Below are positions 27,258 through 36,380 of a DNA stretch of 64,000 bases, in pieces. The stretch lies in assembly GCF_015732155.1 (NCBI RefSeq), contig NZ_WIQK01000001.1:654501-718500 (forward strand), given 5' to 3'. The translations under genes were made by a program, and so were the position numbers. The DNA is from Pectinatus sottacetonis. Its GTDB lineage: Bacteria; Bacillota; Negativicutes; Selenomonadales; Selenomonadaceae. Position 1 is the first letter of the stretch; each line of letters opens with the position of its first letter. The notes under the pieces were generated by a model that saw nothing but the letters and a program-made list of their open reading frames with translations, ran no database searches and was not told the DNA's origin.

Positions 27258-28415
27258 TCATCTTTTATCTCTATCAGTTATGCGCCAATCTTTATTAATT
27301 TTATCTATATCAAAAGGCTTATGTTTATTGATAACTGGTTTAAATACAGGTGGTTTCGGTAAATTCCTCTTTTTCATAAACTCAGGTAAATTAAAACCAT
27401 CTATATTATTTTTATGGTTTTCTATCTCATACTCTTTTTTCTTGTCTGGAACTTTATCATCCACAAAATCTGTCGCAATGACAGTTGCTCTGACCTTACC
27501 CTTTAATTTACTGTTGATAACTGTCCCTAATATGATATTAACATCAGGACTTGTATTTTCATAAATAAATTTTGTGGCTTCATTAACTTCGAACAAGCTT
27601 AAAGATGCATCACCTGTTATATTGAGAATTATCCCGCGTGCCCCTTTGACTGAACGTTCTATAAGAGGACTTTCTATCGCCATTTTTACAGCTTTTACCG
27701 CACCATCACTTTCACCTATTCCCAGCAGGGCTTCAGCATTACTATTCTGTCTGAAAATAGATTTAACATCGGCAAAATCGACATTTATTACCCCTACCGT
27801 CAAAATCAATTCTGAAACACAGCGAATCGCCTGTTTCAATACACTATCTGCCATATTAAAGGCATTTATAAGTGACATATGTTTATCAGTCTGCAACTGC
27901 AGAAGTTTATCATTTTCAATAACAATAAGGGCATCCAGAAATGGACGCATTTTTTCAACTCCAGCCATAGCAGTCCTTTTTTTACGCGAGCCTTCAAATG
28001 AAAATGGTATAGTAACAACACCTATTGCCAATATTCCCATTGAATGTGCTATTTCAGCAACTACAGGCATAGACCCTGTTCCTGTGCCACCACCCATTCC
28101 GGCGGTAATAAAAACCATATCAGCACCTGTTATGGCATTTTTTATTAGTGTTTCGTCATTTTTAGTTGCCTCTTCACCAATACTTACCTTTCCACCGCTA
28201 CCCAAACCACGTGTAACATTTTCTCCTATGTGCAATATTTCTATTTTATCATCTACAAGGGTTTTCAATTGTTTTTTATCTGTATTTATGGCAATAAGTT
28301 CCATCCCTGAACTTCCCTCAGCAGCAATGCGCTTTATAACACTATTGCCACCGCCGCCTATTCCCACGACTTTTATATTAACAATTGCACTTTTTATATT
28401 GTGTTCCTTCTGCAA
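27258..28415 (-). CDS. FtsZ-family cell division GTPase (divergent, stand-alone)
   Basis: A 385-residue tubulin-like GTPase. The glycine-rich nucleotide loop GIGGGGNSV is at residues 18-26, the tubulin signature GGGTGTGS at 108-115 (Ser where most FtsZ have Ala), and the T7 loop NVDFADV at 211-217 keeps the catalytic Asp213 and Asp216. The domain core ends near 320. The linker is only about 20 residues, a tail motif resembling the FtsA/ZipA-binding peptide appears at 343-350 (LPEFMKKR), and 35 basic residues follow it. The gene lies alone, away from any dcw cluster, so it may be a second FtsZ paralogue; if it is the only one, its position and tail are unusual. Confidence 0.9.
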   Translation of the reverse strand: MQKEHNIKSAIVNIKVVGIGGGGNSVIKRIAAEGSSGMELIAINTDKKQLKTLVDDKIEILHIGENVTRGLGSGGKVSIGEEATKNDETLIKNAITGADMVFITAGMGGGTGTGSMPVVAEIAHSMGILAIGVVTIPFSFEGSRKKRTAMAGVEKMRPFLDALIVIENDKLLQLQTDKHMSLINAFNMADSVLKQAIRCVSELILTVGVINVDFADVKSIFRQNSNAEALLGIGESDGAVKAVKMAIESPLIERSVKGARGIILNITGDASLSLFEVNEATKFIYENTSPDVNIILGTVINSKLKGKVRATVIATDFVDDKVPDKKKEYEIENHKNNIDGFNLPEFMKKRNLPKPPVFKPVINKHKPFDIDKINKDWRITDRDKR

Positions 28416-28456
28416 AAATACACCCCCTTTAATGTTATATATACATTTAATTACAT

Positions 28457-28484
28457 ATTATAACAATTTCTGGTAAAATTTACC
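28457..28484 (-). promoter_or_regulatory. Promoter of the ftsZ-like gene with overlapping palindrome
   Basis: On the minus strand TATAAT lies at 28457-28462. The expected -35 area is occupied by a 13-nt palindrome, GGTAAA-T-TTTACC (28472-28484), which looks like a binding site for a dimeric regulator. Confidence 0.4.
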
Positions 28485-28568
28485 TTTTAATTTCATAAAC
28501 TACTATAATAAATTATTATATTTATATTCGTTATATAATAAAACAATCCTGCCCTTATTTATTTAAGA

Positions 28569-29759
28569 TTATTCATATTTTATCATTTTAAAAATACACA
28601 TTCCCACTATCCCTGATAAACATGAAGCCATAATAATACCTATCTTAGCAGAATTTATATACTCTGCTGTATTGGCAAAAGCTAACGAAGCTATGAATAA
28701 CGACATTGTAAAACCTATACCCCCCAGTGCGCCTGCCCCTAAAAAATGTTTGTATGATGTTTTTTCCGGTAATTTTACAATTTTCATCTTAAATAACAAA
28801 AACGCCGTGCCAAAAATTCCTAATGGTTTGCCAACTACCAATCCTAATATTACACCAACAGATACTGGTGTTAATAATTCTTCCAGCCCAGAAAAATTAA
28901 GCTGGACACCTGCATTAGCCAAAGCAAAAACAGGCATTATAACCCATGATGACCATGGTTGAATCATATGCTCAAGTTTATGTAATAAAGATTTAGCAAC
29001 ATTCTGGCTTTTATCAGCTGGTATTATCATGCCTAAGGCAACACCGGCAATTGTCGGATGTACACCAGCTTTATAAAACGTAGTCCAAGCTGCTATACCT
29101 GCCAGTAAATATAATAATACATTTTTACTGCCAACCTTATTAAGTATAATTGCCATCATCAGAGCTGCAAGACCATATCCTAAATATAAAAAAGATACAT
29201 CACTACTATAAAACAATGCTATCACAATTATTGCTCCCAAATCATCAACTATTGCCAATGCCGTTAAAAAAACTGCTATACTCCGCGGTGCCCGACTGCC
29301 TGCAATTGACAAAATCCCCAGAGAAAACGCTATGTCTGTAGCCATGGGAATACCCCAGCCATGTAAAGTGACCTGTCCCCAATTTACCAAGCTATATATA
29401 ATAGCTGGCATAATCATGCCACCGATAGCCCCCATAACAGGTAAGATAGTAGCCGATAATGATTTTAATTCACCAAACAAAAATTCTCTTTTTATTTCTA
29501 AGCCTACCACGAAGAAAAAAACCGCCATTAATCCATCATTAATCCAATGTAAAATAGATAAATTAAATGAAGCAATAGTAAAATGCATATGTAAAATATA
29601 TTTATATTTATCTGCAGCAATTGTGTTTGCGATTATCATAGCTAAAACGGCAAATAACAATAATACCAAGCCACTTGATGATTCATTTTTAAAAAACTTA
29701 CTAAATGGTAGTGTTAAATTCTCTGCCCGTTTTCTCATATCACGTATTGTTCTCTTCAT
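28569..29759 (-). CDS. nhaA: Na+/H+ antiporter NhaA
   Basis: A 396-residue inner-membrane antiporter exchanging internal Na+ for external protons. The start at ATG 29759 follows GGGAGGAAG; the frame extends 19 codons upstream without family similarity. About 12 hydrophobic segments are visible. FFVVGLEIKREFLFGEL (about residue 65), PMATDIAFSLGILSIAGSRAP and the ion-site motif ALAIVDDLGAIIVIALFY, with the adjacent Asp pair, are hallmarks of NhaA. It supports pH and sodium homeostasis. It appears monocistronic. Confidence 0.95.
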   Translation of the reverse strand: MKRTIRDMRKRAENLTLPFSKFFKNESSSGLVLLLFAVLAMIIANTIAADKYKYILHMHFTIASFNLSILHWINDGLMAVFFFVVGLEIKREFLFGELKSLSATILPVMGAIGGMIMPAIIYSLVNWGQVTLHGWGIPMATDIAFSLGILSIAGSRAPRSIAVFLTALAIVDDLGAIIVIALFYSSDVSFLYLGYGLAALMMAIILNKVGSKNVLLYLLAGIAAWTTFYKAGVHPTIAGVALGMIIPADKSQNVAKSLLHKLEHMIQPWSSWVIMPVFALANAGVQLNFSGLEELLTPVSVGVILGLVVGKPLGIFGTAFLLFKMKIVKLPEKTSYKHFLGAGALGGIGFTMSLFIASLAFANTAEYINSAKIGIIMASCLSGIVGMCIFKMIKYE

Positions 29760-29909
29760 TTCTTCCTCCCTTATATTACTGTCTTTATTATATACATTGA
29801 TAGTAGTATATGACAAGTATGTTAATTTTATTTTGTCTTTTTTACCGCTTTGTTGTACAATATTAAGTGATATAAGAAAATACTATTCACTGTAACAGGA
29901 GGGATCTTT

Positions 29910-31040
29910 TTGCCCAAATCATTGCAAATTTTTACTATAGCTATACTTTTACTAATTTTCGGCATATCTTCTTCTACTGTTGCTTTAGCCAATAAATCTT
30001 ATGCTAAATCATCATTGGCAAAAATAAAAGATCTACGAATAAGCATAACTGACAATAAACTGCGCCTTGTTGCTGATGCTGATAAAGAAGTTGATTACAA
30101 ATCATTTGGCTTGTCTGCTCCTGACAGAATTGTTATCGATTTACAGGGAGCTTATCTTACTCCATCAGTAAAAAAAGTTTATCCCGTAGCCAATAAAATT
30201 ATTAAGGATATTCGCATTGCCCAATTTTCTCCCGACACAGTACGCATTGTCATAAAAACCTCACTGAAAAAAGATAACTATGATGTTTTTTCCTTAACGA
30301 GTGGAAATATTCCTTACCGAGTCGTGATGGATTTTGATAATAAAAAAACTGCTTCCATTAGACATACCACCAGTTCCAATAAACATATTGTTTCTTCCAA
30401 TACAACACCGCTTGCAGTCACAACAAAAAATCATACAGATATTTTTAAAACTACTGGATTAAAGGGAAAGATTATCGCTATTGATCCCGGACACGGTGGT
30501 AATGATTCAGGTGCTATTGGTCCTTCCGGCGCCATGGAAAAAACTACAACATTGAGTATTGGATTAAAACTAAAAAAATTATTAGAAAATGCTGGCGCTG
30601 TAGTAGTAATGACAAGAACTACAGATACATCAGTCGCTGCTCCCACCGCTTCTGACGTGGAAGAATTGCAAAAACGCTGTGATGTCGCTGATAATGCCAA
30701 TGCCGATATTTTTATAAGTATCCACAATGATTCCTTTACTGACAGCAGTACCAATGGAACGTCTTCATATTATTACGCCAAAGGTTCTGGGCTCAGTAAA
30801 CAACTAGCTAACTATATCAGGCTGGGCGTTATAAATGCCATACATACCCCTGACCGTGGCACGCGCAGCTGCAATTTTTATGTTGTTAAACACACGAAAA
30901 TGCCTGCATCATTAATAGAAGTCGCTTTTATTTCAAATCCCACGGAAGAAAAACTATTAACCTCTCAGTCTGGTGATGAAAAAATTGCTGAAGGTATATT
31001 CAGTGGAATCAGTAAGTTCTTTTCTCCTGCAACTTCATAA
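29910..31040 (+). CDS. N-acetylmuramoyl-L-alanine amidase with AMIN domain
   Basis: A secreted or periplasmic peptidoglycan hydrolase of 376 residues, starting at TTG 29910 behind AGGAGGG. Residues 1-28 are a signal peptide. An AMIN domain, which localises amidases at the envelope, spans about 35-150 (KIKDLRISITDNKLRLVADA). The amidase_3 catalytic domain covers about 188-372, with zinc ligands in IAIDPGHGG (His), GAMEKTTTLS (Glu) and ISIHNDSF (His), and the general base Glu in ASLIEVAFISNP. It cleaves the bond between MurNAc and L-Ala, as AmiA/B/C do in daughter-cell separation in diderms. It is monocistronic. Confidence 0.92.
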   Translation: MPKSLQIFTIAILLLIFGISSSTVALANKSYAKSSLAKIKDLRISITDNKLRLVADADKEVDYKSFGLSAPDRIVIDLQGAYLTPSVKKVYPVANKIIKDIRIAQFSPDTVRIVIKTSLKKDNYDVFSLTSGNIPYRVVMDFDNKKTASIRHTTSSNKHIVSSNTTPLAVTTKNHTDIFKTTGLKGKIIAIDPGHGGNDSGAIGPSGAMEKTTTLSIGLKLKKLLENAGAVVVMTRTTDTSVAAPTASDVEELQKRCDVADNANADIFISIHNDSFTDSSTNGTSSYYYAKGSGLSKQLANYIRLGVINAIHTPDRGTRSCNFYVVKHTKMPASLIEVAFISNPTEEKLLTSQSGDEKIAEGIFSGISKFFSPATS

Positions 31041-31079
31041 AAATTTATAATCGATTTTTCCCTTTATTTATAAAACATA

Positions 31080-31230
31080 AAAAACTGCCACTCAAATAAC
31101 ATCAATTAACATCAATCTCATAAAAATTGGACCACTATTACTGCATAGTTTTTTTCTTGCTATTTAAAAATAGTGGGATAAATACCTGTCACATATTTAT
31201 GAATGAAAATGTTTATGGGTAGCAGCTTTT
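31080..31230 (-). repeat. Interspersed repeat, copy 2
   Basis: About 150 nt between the amidase gene and the stop codon of the nitroreductase gene. The right arm (CATAAACATTTTCATTCATA on the minus strand, after AGCTGCTACC) matches copy 1 almost base for base, and the left arm CTGCC...CAAAT...TTAACATCAAT...CATAAA also matches. A hairpin CCACTATT/AATAGTGG lies inside (31131-31176). The arm contains a short internal duplication (TAACATCAAT-type) absent from copy 1. Confidence 0.5.
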
Positions 31231-31950
31231 TTAAACTTTTCCCATAGCGGCCCCATATATAACAAATTGCTTATCATTATCAAAATTTAATAATTCATTA
31301 AGTTTTTCATCTTCAAATGCGCCTAAAGGACATACACCTGTATTAATTGTCTGAGCCGCAAGATAAAGATTTTGACATACATGCCCTGCATCAATAAAAG
31401 CATATCTATATCCTCTTAACCCAAACTTAAAAGATAATCTTTCGATCACAGTACTCCATATAAATACTACCGCACTATTGTGTACCACTTTATATGTTGA
31501 AAAACATTTCATCACTGCCTCAATATCTGCGCTTACAGGAATTAAAGCATGTTCTATTGCTAAAAACCGATATATACCTTTTGCCAGTCCACTTACATTA
31601 TTCAGCAAAATATATGTTTCTAGCGAATGACTTGCTCCTGCTGAGGGAACTGTCCGCAGCGTCATATTAGGATTAGCTGCCTTTACACCTTGTGTACACC
31701 ATAATAAATAGGATAGTTCCTCTAAAGTTAGCGGAACATTGCTGTATTGCCGCACAGTAGACCGCAATTCTACCATTTCCAAAAAATTAACATGATGGTC
31801 ATGCAGCATTCCCGGATCTGGCAGAGGTATAATTTGTTCATTCTTTGCAAGAGGCAATTCTAATGCCGGTTTACTTCCTGATAGAACAGTCGATCCTGAT
31901 TTCCATGCAGATTCGTGTAAAAACTTCTGAGCAGCTTCAAAATTATTCAT
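31231..31950 (-). CDS. SagB/ThcOx-type nitroreductase-family protein
   Basis: A 239-residue FMN-dependent nitroreductase-fold protein. EMVELRSTVRQYSNVPLTLEELSYLLWCTQG (about 56-87) and the RTVPSAGASHSLETYILLNN segment (about 101) are typical of SagB-type dehydrogenases, and the C-terminus has the helix-rich DAGHVCQNLYLAAQTIN. SagB proteins oxidise azolines in peptide toxin clusters, but no precursor peptide or cyclodehydratase is nearby, so this stand-alone member more likely has a general redox role. Its 3' end touches the interspersed repeat. Confidence 0.8.
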   Translation of the reverse strand: MNNFEAAQKFLHESAWKSGSTVLSGSKPALELPLAKNEQIIPLPDPGMLHDHHVNFLEMVELRSTVRQYSNVPLTLEELSYLLWCTQGVKAANPNMTLRTVPSAGASHSLETYILLNNVSGLAKGIYRFLAIEHALIPVSADIEAVMKCFSTYKVVHNSAVVFIWSTVIERLSFKFGLRGYRYAFIDAGHVCQNLYLAAQTINTGVCPLGAFEDEKLNELLNFDNDKQFVIYGAAMGKV

Positions 31951-31986
31951 AATAATATTCTCTCCTGGATTTTTTTAAATTATTAA

Positions 31987-33864
31987 ATCGAGTAGGAGGT
32001 CACTCATTAATTGAATGACCGACCTCTCACACCACCGTACTTACTGTTCAGTATACGGCGGTTCAATAATTTAACGTGAATGAAACATCTCATATTTCTT
32101 GGCTATATTCATATAACCAAGCGACTCAAGATATTTATCTGTTAGTGTTTTGCCTAATATTGGACTGTTTGCGATGCGCCAGTACCCCAGTCTTGTATTG
32201 GCATACTCCCACGCCTTGCCTTTGTACAATCCTAATCGATTCAGATTTTTAAATCTCGCGGAAATTTTCTTCCACTGTTTCCACAGATACATTCTCAATC
32301 TACGCCTAATCCACTGGTTTAAATCTTGTATTCTGCTGCGCATATCGCTTATGGAAAAGTAATTAAGCCAGCCTATTGTATAATTTTTTAATTCAAGCAA
32401 GATGCTTTCTATTGACCGGCCGCGACTGCGGCCGGTTATTTCTTTCACCTTTTGCTTGAATTTCCGGATTACATTTTGGTGTGGCCTGATTCCTATTTTC
32501 CCTACTACTTTGTGCAGAGAAAATCCTAAAAACTTTTCCCGCAATGGGCTGCCTATTTTACTTTTCTTCCGGTTGACTTTTAGTTTCAGTTTTCCTTCAA
32601 GATAGTTTATACAGCTCTCCATTACACGTTTTGCCGCTCTTGGCGTTTTTACATAGATGTTACAGTCATCGGCGTATCTTACAAATTTATGTCCCCTGCT
32701 TTCTAGCAGTTTGTCAAATTTTGTAAGATAGATGTTAGACAGTAATGGTGACAGGTTTCCTCCCTGCGGCGTTCCTGCCATTGTCGGGCTTATTATTCCG
32801 CCTTCCATTACTCCGCTCTTTAAATATTTTCGGATGAGTGCTATTGCGCGCTCATCCTGTATTTCTTCTCGGAGCATGTTTATGAGCATGTCATGATTTA
32901 CCGTGTCAAAGTACTGTGCAAGGTCAAGGTCCACTATTTTAGTGTATCCTTCTTTATAATAGGCTTCCGCCTGTTTTATGGCCAGGTGCGCACTCTTTCC
33001 CGGTCTGAATCCATAACTGTTGTCTGAGAATGTCTGTTCGAAAATTGGCTGTAGTACCTGCATTATTGCTTGTTGTATTACTCTGTCCAGTACTGTTGGT
33101 ATGCCAAGCTTTCTTTTCCCTCCGTCTGGCTTAGGTATTTCTACCCGCCGTACCGGCTGTGGTTTATATTTCCCGTTCTTTAGCGATTCAAGGAATTCTT
33201 CCTTATGTTCTTTTAACCATCCGTACATTTCGTCAACTTTCATGCCATCTACTCCGGCTGCGCCTTTCTTTCGCTTTACCCTGAGATAGGCTTCATTGAG
33301 ATTTGCCGGACTTAGGATTATTTCTAACAGGTTCACACGGTTCTTTGTTGCAGTTCCCAGCGATGTCATGCTCTGCGCTCCCTTGCTACTATCTGTTTCC
33401 AACATACCCTTACAAGGGCAGTCCATTTTATTGGTTTTCTGCTTTCTTTGCATGACTTCTCCTCCCTCTGCCCAAGAACGCTATTATTGTTCGGTCCTTC
33501 CTGGATTTCTTCCAGTACTATGACCTCAGCTGACTTCTCACGATAAATCTTATTTCAACCATGTTTCAATTTTATTTCTGCATGTCCGCGAGACCTCCCC
33601 GGGTAAGAACGCAGTCTTTCTCTCCATCCATCTGCCACATTTACAGGATTGGCCTCGAATAGTTTTGGGCTTTGGTTTGTCTAGCAACCTTACCCGGTTA
33701 CTCCTGCCTTATATGTGATTTCTGTTCGTCAGACCAGAGATTTGCCGCTGGCTTCCTTTAGATTCCACCTCGCGATGGACACCCTTGCCTTAAGCTATGT
33801 GCTTGGCACTATTAACCTGCACTCGGGACTTTCACCCGTTAGACTGCGCCCATGCCGGGCACAC
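31987..33864 (-). mobile_element. Group II intron with reverse transcriptase, behind the his operon terminator
   Basis: A 1,878-nt intron in minus orientation. Its 5' end is GTGTGCCCGG (33864 downward), fitting the GTGYG consensus. Domain V can be recognised at 32031-32064 (GAACCGCCGTATAC...GTACGGTGG on the minus strand), followed by a domain VI hairpin (GGTCATTC...GAGTGACC) and the 3' end CTACTCGAT at 31987. The intron begins just after the T tract of the hisIE terminator, in the direction of transcription, as described for bacterial class C introns. The encoded protein has no endonuclease domain. All parts look intact. I do not assign the class firmly. Confidence 0.88.
32071..33453 (-). CDS. 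ltrA: Group II intron-encoded reverse transcriptase/maturase
   Basis: A 460-residue intron-encoded protein for splicing and retrotransposition. The ATG follows GGAGGAG. Reverse transcriptase blocks are complete: VRRVEIPKPDGGKRKLGIPT (about 105), SYGFRPGKSAH, DLDLAQYFDTVNHD (first catalytic Asp pair region), AGTPQGGNLSPLLSNIYL and the active-site FVRYADDCNIYV near 265. The C-terminal maturase domain (GRSIESILLELKNYTIGWLNYF) is present, but no HNH endonuclease domain follows, so mobility would use nicked or single-stranded targets at replication forks. No frameshift or stop is seen. Confidence 0.93.
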   Translation of the reverse strand: MQRKQKTNKMDCPCKGMLETDSSKGAQSMTSLGTATKNRVNLLEIILSPANLNEAYLRVKRKKGAAGVDGMKVDEMYGWLKEHKEEFLESLKNGKYKPQPVRRVEIPKPDGGKRKLGIPTVLDRVIQQAIMQVLQPIFEQTFSDNSYGFRPGKSAHLAIKQAEAYYKEGYTKIVDLDLAQYFDTVNHDMLINMLREEIQDERAIALIRKYLKSGVMEGGIISPTMAGTPQGGNLSPLLSNIYLTKFDKLLESRGHKFVRYADDCNIYVKTPRAAKRVMESCINYLEGKLKLKVNRKKSKIGSPLREKFLGFSLHKVVGKIGIRPHQNVIRKFKQKVKEITGRSRGRSIESILLELKNYTIGWLNYFSISDMRSRIQDLNQWIRRRLRMYLWKQWKKISARFKNLNRLGLYKGKAWEYANTRLGYWRIANSPILGKTLTDKYLESLGYMNIAKKYEMFHSR

Positions 33865-33865
33865 T

Positions 33866-33904
33866 AGAAAAAGCCGCTAAAACGCTGTACATGCGCTTTA
33901 GCGG
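33866..33904 (-). terminator. Terminator of the his operon, target of the group II intron
   Basis: The minus strand reads CCGCTAAAGCG, an 8-nt loop, a matching arm ending TTTAGCGG, and CTTTTTCT. The intron begins at the next bases (33864), 58 nt after the hisIE stop. Confidence 0.85.
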
Positions 33905-33922
33905 AGTATAAAAGATCAGTTA

Positions 33923-34633
33923 TCACTCCTGATGGTCCAAATCATCAGGATCAATAAACTTGTGGTATTCGCCACCGCTCTTCCTTGTCAAAAGTTCATT
34001 CAATAATTCATTAGGTGCTATATTATGAAAAGCCAACGTTACCATACAATGATACCACAAATCTCCCATTTCATACAAAATTTCTTTTTTATCATTGTTT
34101 TTGGAAGCAATTATGGTTTCTACTGCTTCTTCACCCAATTTTTTCAAAATCTTATCCTGTCCATGACGCAACAGATAATTAGTATAAGATCCCTCCACCG
34201 GATGCAGCTTTCTATCCTGAATAACATTATACAAATCATTCAATACACGTGTTAGGCTATTCTCACGCTTCATGTTGTCGTCTTTAACAACAGCCACAGC
34301 TTTTTCATCTGCTCCTAAACGACGACCACTGAAACAGGTATATGTTCCTGTATGACAAGCAACACCCGTCTGATGAACTCTTACCAGCAACGTATCTCCA
34401 TCACAATCATAAAATATTTCCCTAACTTTCTGTTTATTACCTGATGTTTCGCCTTTATTCCATAATTTTTTGCGACTGCGGCTGAAAAACCATGTATAAC
34501 CAGTTTTTAATGTCTGTTGTAGTGATGCTTCATTCATATAAGCTAGCATCAATACCTGATTATTATCCACTTCTTGAATAATTGCTGGAACTAGCCCGTT
34601 ATCATCAAATTTTATATTGCTGATATCTATCAT
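33923..34633 (-). CDS. hisIE: Phosphoribosyl-AMP cyclohydrolase / phosphoribosyl-ATP pyrophosphatase (HisIE)
   Basis: A bifunctional 236-residue enzyme for steps 2 and 3 of histidine synthesis. The HisI part (1-110) has [22 protein letters not shown] and the metal-binding [21 protein letters not shown]. The HisE part (about 125-225) carries [23 protein letters not shown] and the helical [12 protein letters not shown]. It is the last gene of the operon; its ATG overlaps the hisF stop by 4 nt. Confidence 0.95.
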   Translation of the reverse strand: MIDISNIKFDDNGLVPAIIQEVDNNQVLMLAYMNEASLQQTLKTGYTWFFSRSRKKLWNKGETSGNKQKVREIFYDCDGDTLLVRVHQTGVACHTGTYTCFSGRRLGADEKAVAVVKDDNMKRENSLTRVLNDLYNVIQDRKLHPVEGSYTNYLLRHGQDKILKKLGEEAVETIIASKNNDKKEILYEMGDLWYHCMVTLAFHNIAPNELLNELLTRKSGGEYHKFIDPDDLDHQE

Positions 34634-35394
34634 AATCTTACCTCCACTCCGCGTGATAGCAAATATTCCTTAACCTGGCGTATTCTAAATCGTCCATAAT
34701 GAAACACGGAAGCGGCCAATACTGCATCAGCTTTGCCTTCCGTTAATACATCATAAAAATGTGACAACTCTCCTGCTCCTCCAGAAGCTATTACAGGGAC
34801 TTCCACCATCTCTGAAACTGTTCTTGTCAAAGGAATATCATAACCATTTTTTGTGCCATCACAATCCATACTCGTCAACAAAATCTCTCCCGCACCCAGT
34901 TCTACAGCTTTTTTTACCCATTCAATGCAGTCAATTCCCGTAGGTGTACGCCCGCCATTCACATATACTTCCCAGGAATTATCACCATTTTTTTTCGCAT
35001 CTACAGCCAATACCACACATTGTCTGCCAAATTTCTCAGCGCCTTCAACTATAAGCTGTGGATTTTTCACAGCGGCAGTATTAAGAGAAATCTTATCCGC
35101 CCCAGCTTTGAGTATGTTTCTCATATCAATTGTACTTTTTATACCACCACCAACAGTAAAAGGAATAAACACCTGCGAAGCACACCTGGAAGCCACGTCT
35201 ATCATTGTGTTTCTCGCTTCATTTGAAGCAGTTATATCTAAAAAAACAAGCTCATCTGCAAATTCTTTGTCATATAAACAAGCTAATTCTACCGGATCTC
35301 CTGCATCCCGCAGTGAAACAAAATTAGTTCCTTTTACCACCCGGCCTCGCTTTACATCCAAACAGGGAATAATTCTTTTTGTATACATATTCAT
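34630..35394 (-). CDS. hisF: Imidazole glycerol phosphate synthase, cyclase subunit
   Basis: HisF is the (beta-alpha)8-barrel subunit that, with HisH-supplied ammonia, makes IGP and AICAR from PRFAR. The 254-residue protein begins [19 protein letters not shown], containing catalytic Asp11, and has [19 protein letters not shown] near 200 and the second catalytic Asp within [14 protein letters not shown]. It overlaps hisA and hisIE by 4 nt each. HisH is encoded upstream, separated by hisA. Confidence 0.96.
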   Translation of the reverse strand: MNMYTKRIIPCLDVKRGRVVKGTNFVSLRDAGDPVELACLYDKEFADELVFLDITASNEARNTMIDVASRCASQVFIPFTVGGGIKSTIDMRNILKAGADKISLNTAAVKNPQLIVEGAEKFGRQCVVLAVDAKKNGDNSWEVYVNGGRTPTGIDCIEWVKKAVELGAGEILLTSMDCDGTKNGYDIPLTRTVSEMVEVPVIASGGAGELSHFYDVLTEGKADAVLAASVFHYGRFRIRQVKEYLLSRGVEVRL

Positions 35395-36125
35395 CCATCC
35401 TCAGCAGTTTTTATTGCATCTTTCAAATCAAGTGCCCCTGTATAAATTGCTTTCCCGGCTATTACCCCGACAATTCCTTCCTCTTCATGTTTCTTTAATT
35501 CTTTTATTTCTTCTAAAGTAGAAAGACCACCTGAAGCGATCACATCTATACCACTTGCCTTTGCCAAGGCTGCAGTTGCTTTCACATTGATTCCCAATAG
35601 AGTACCATCACGAGAAATATCTGTGTAAATAATACATCTAACACCAACATCAGCCATTTTCTTCGCCAGTTCATCCGCATGAATATTGCCTGATATTCCC
35701 CAGCCTTCTACGGCCACAACACCATCTCTTGCATCTATTCCCACAACAATCCTATCACCATATATCTTACAAGCTTCACGTACCAATTCAGTATTCTTAA
35801 CAGCTGCAGATCCTAGGATTACACGCTTTACCCCAATTGATAATATTTTCTCTATATTATCAATTGTGCGAATTCCCCCACCTAATTCAATAGGAATGTT
35901 AACAGTATCAACAATTTCCTTTATTACCGGTAAATTTTTTGATACGCCTGCAAGAGCTCCATCTAAATCAACTAAATGTAAATATCTTGCCCCCATAGCC
36001 ATCCATTTTTTAGCCATTTTTGCTGGATGATCAGAAAAAACTGTTTCCTTAGAAAAGTTTCCCTTGAATAAGCGTACACAATTTCCGCCTCGTATGTCAA
36101 TCGCCGGTAAAATAAGCATATTCAC
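35391..36125 (-). CDS. hisA: ProFAR isomerase HisA
   Basis: A 244-residue barrel isomerase for step 4 of histidine synthesis. [19 protein letters not shown] holds the catalytic Asp8, and the second half has [14 protein letters not shown] with Asp127-equivalent and [16 protein letters not shown]. It is preceded by an unusual 245-nt gap after hisH, in which a weak promoter is visible. Confidence 0.95.
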   Translation of the reverse strand: MNMLILPAIDIRGGNCVRLFKGNFSKETVFSDHPAKMAKKWMAMGARYLHLVDLDGALAGVSKNLPVIKEIVDTVNIPIELGGGIRTIDNIEKILSIGVKRVILGSAAVKNTELVREACKIYGDRIVVGIDARDGVVAVEGWGISGNIHADELAKKMADVGVRCIIYTDISRDGTLLGINVKATAALAKASGIDVIASGGLSTLEEIKELKKHEEEGIVGVIAGKAIYTGALDLKDAIKTAEDG

Positions 36126-36370
36126 AACCTCACAATCTATTTATTTTTAATAATATACTATATCATCCCATCTTTTCCTAATTACCAGTTACTGTTTTTC
36201 TTCTTCTCGCTTTATAAGTAATAGAATAATGCATTTTTTATTTGATTTAAGCCATTAATGTACAATAATATCTTATCCAAAATTACAACGCAGCAGCCCA
36301 CTGCTAAACGGTTAAACATCTAAAGATAGGTAAAACAATTACTATATTTAATTATACCATAAACAGACTT
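36126..36370 (-). other. Gap inside the his operon between hisH and hisA
   Basis: 245 nt without an open frame worth naming, in an operon otherwise joined by overlaps. It contains a possible promoter (see 36351-36380) and a small GC-rich hairpin, AGCAGtgggCTGCT-like, near 36288-36310 on the minus strand. It may be the scar of a lost gene or an internal control region. Confidence 0.45.
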
Positions 36371-36380
36371 TTATTTTAAA
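36351..36380 (-). promoter_or_regulatory. Possible internal promoter for hisA-hisF-hisIE
   Basis: A perfect minus-strand TATAAT (36351-36356) lies 18 nt from TTTAAA (36375-36380), at the very end of hisH. The -35 is weak. Confidence 0.35.

Noticed and set aside
27574-28476. Long plus-strand frame opposite the ftsZ-like gene
   Set aside because: It is the antisense shadow of a strongly conserved GTPase gene and has no recognisable domain or ribosome binding site.
31231-31950. SagB-like gene as part of a thiazole/oxazole peptide cluster
   Set aside because: No cyclodehydratase, docking protein or precursor peptide is adjacent; neighbours are an amidase gene and the group II intron.
32071-33453. 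Reverse transcriptase as a retron or diversity-generating element
   Set aside because: A maturase domain follows the RT, and group II 5' end, domain V and domain VI are present around it. No msr/msd or template repeat was seen.
34853-35521. 222-residue plus-strand frame opposite hisF/hisA
   Set aside because: It is antisense to two clear his genes with overlapping ends, and its composition shows no protein family.
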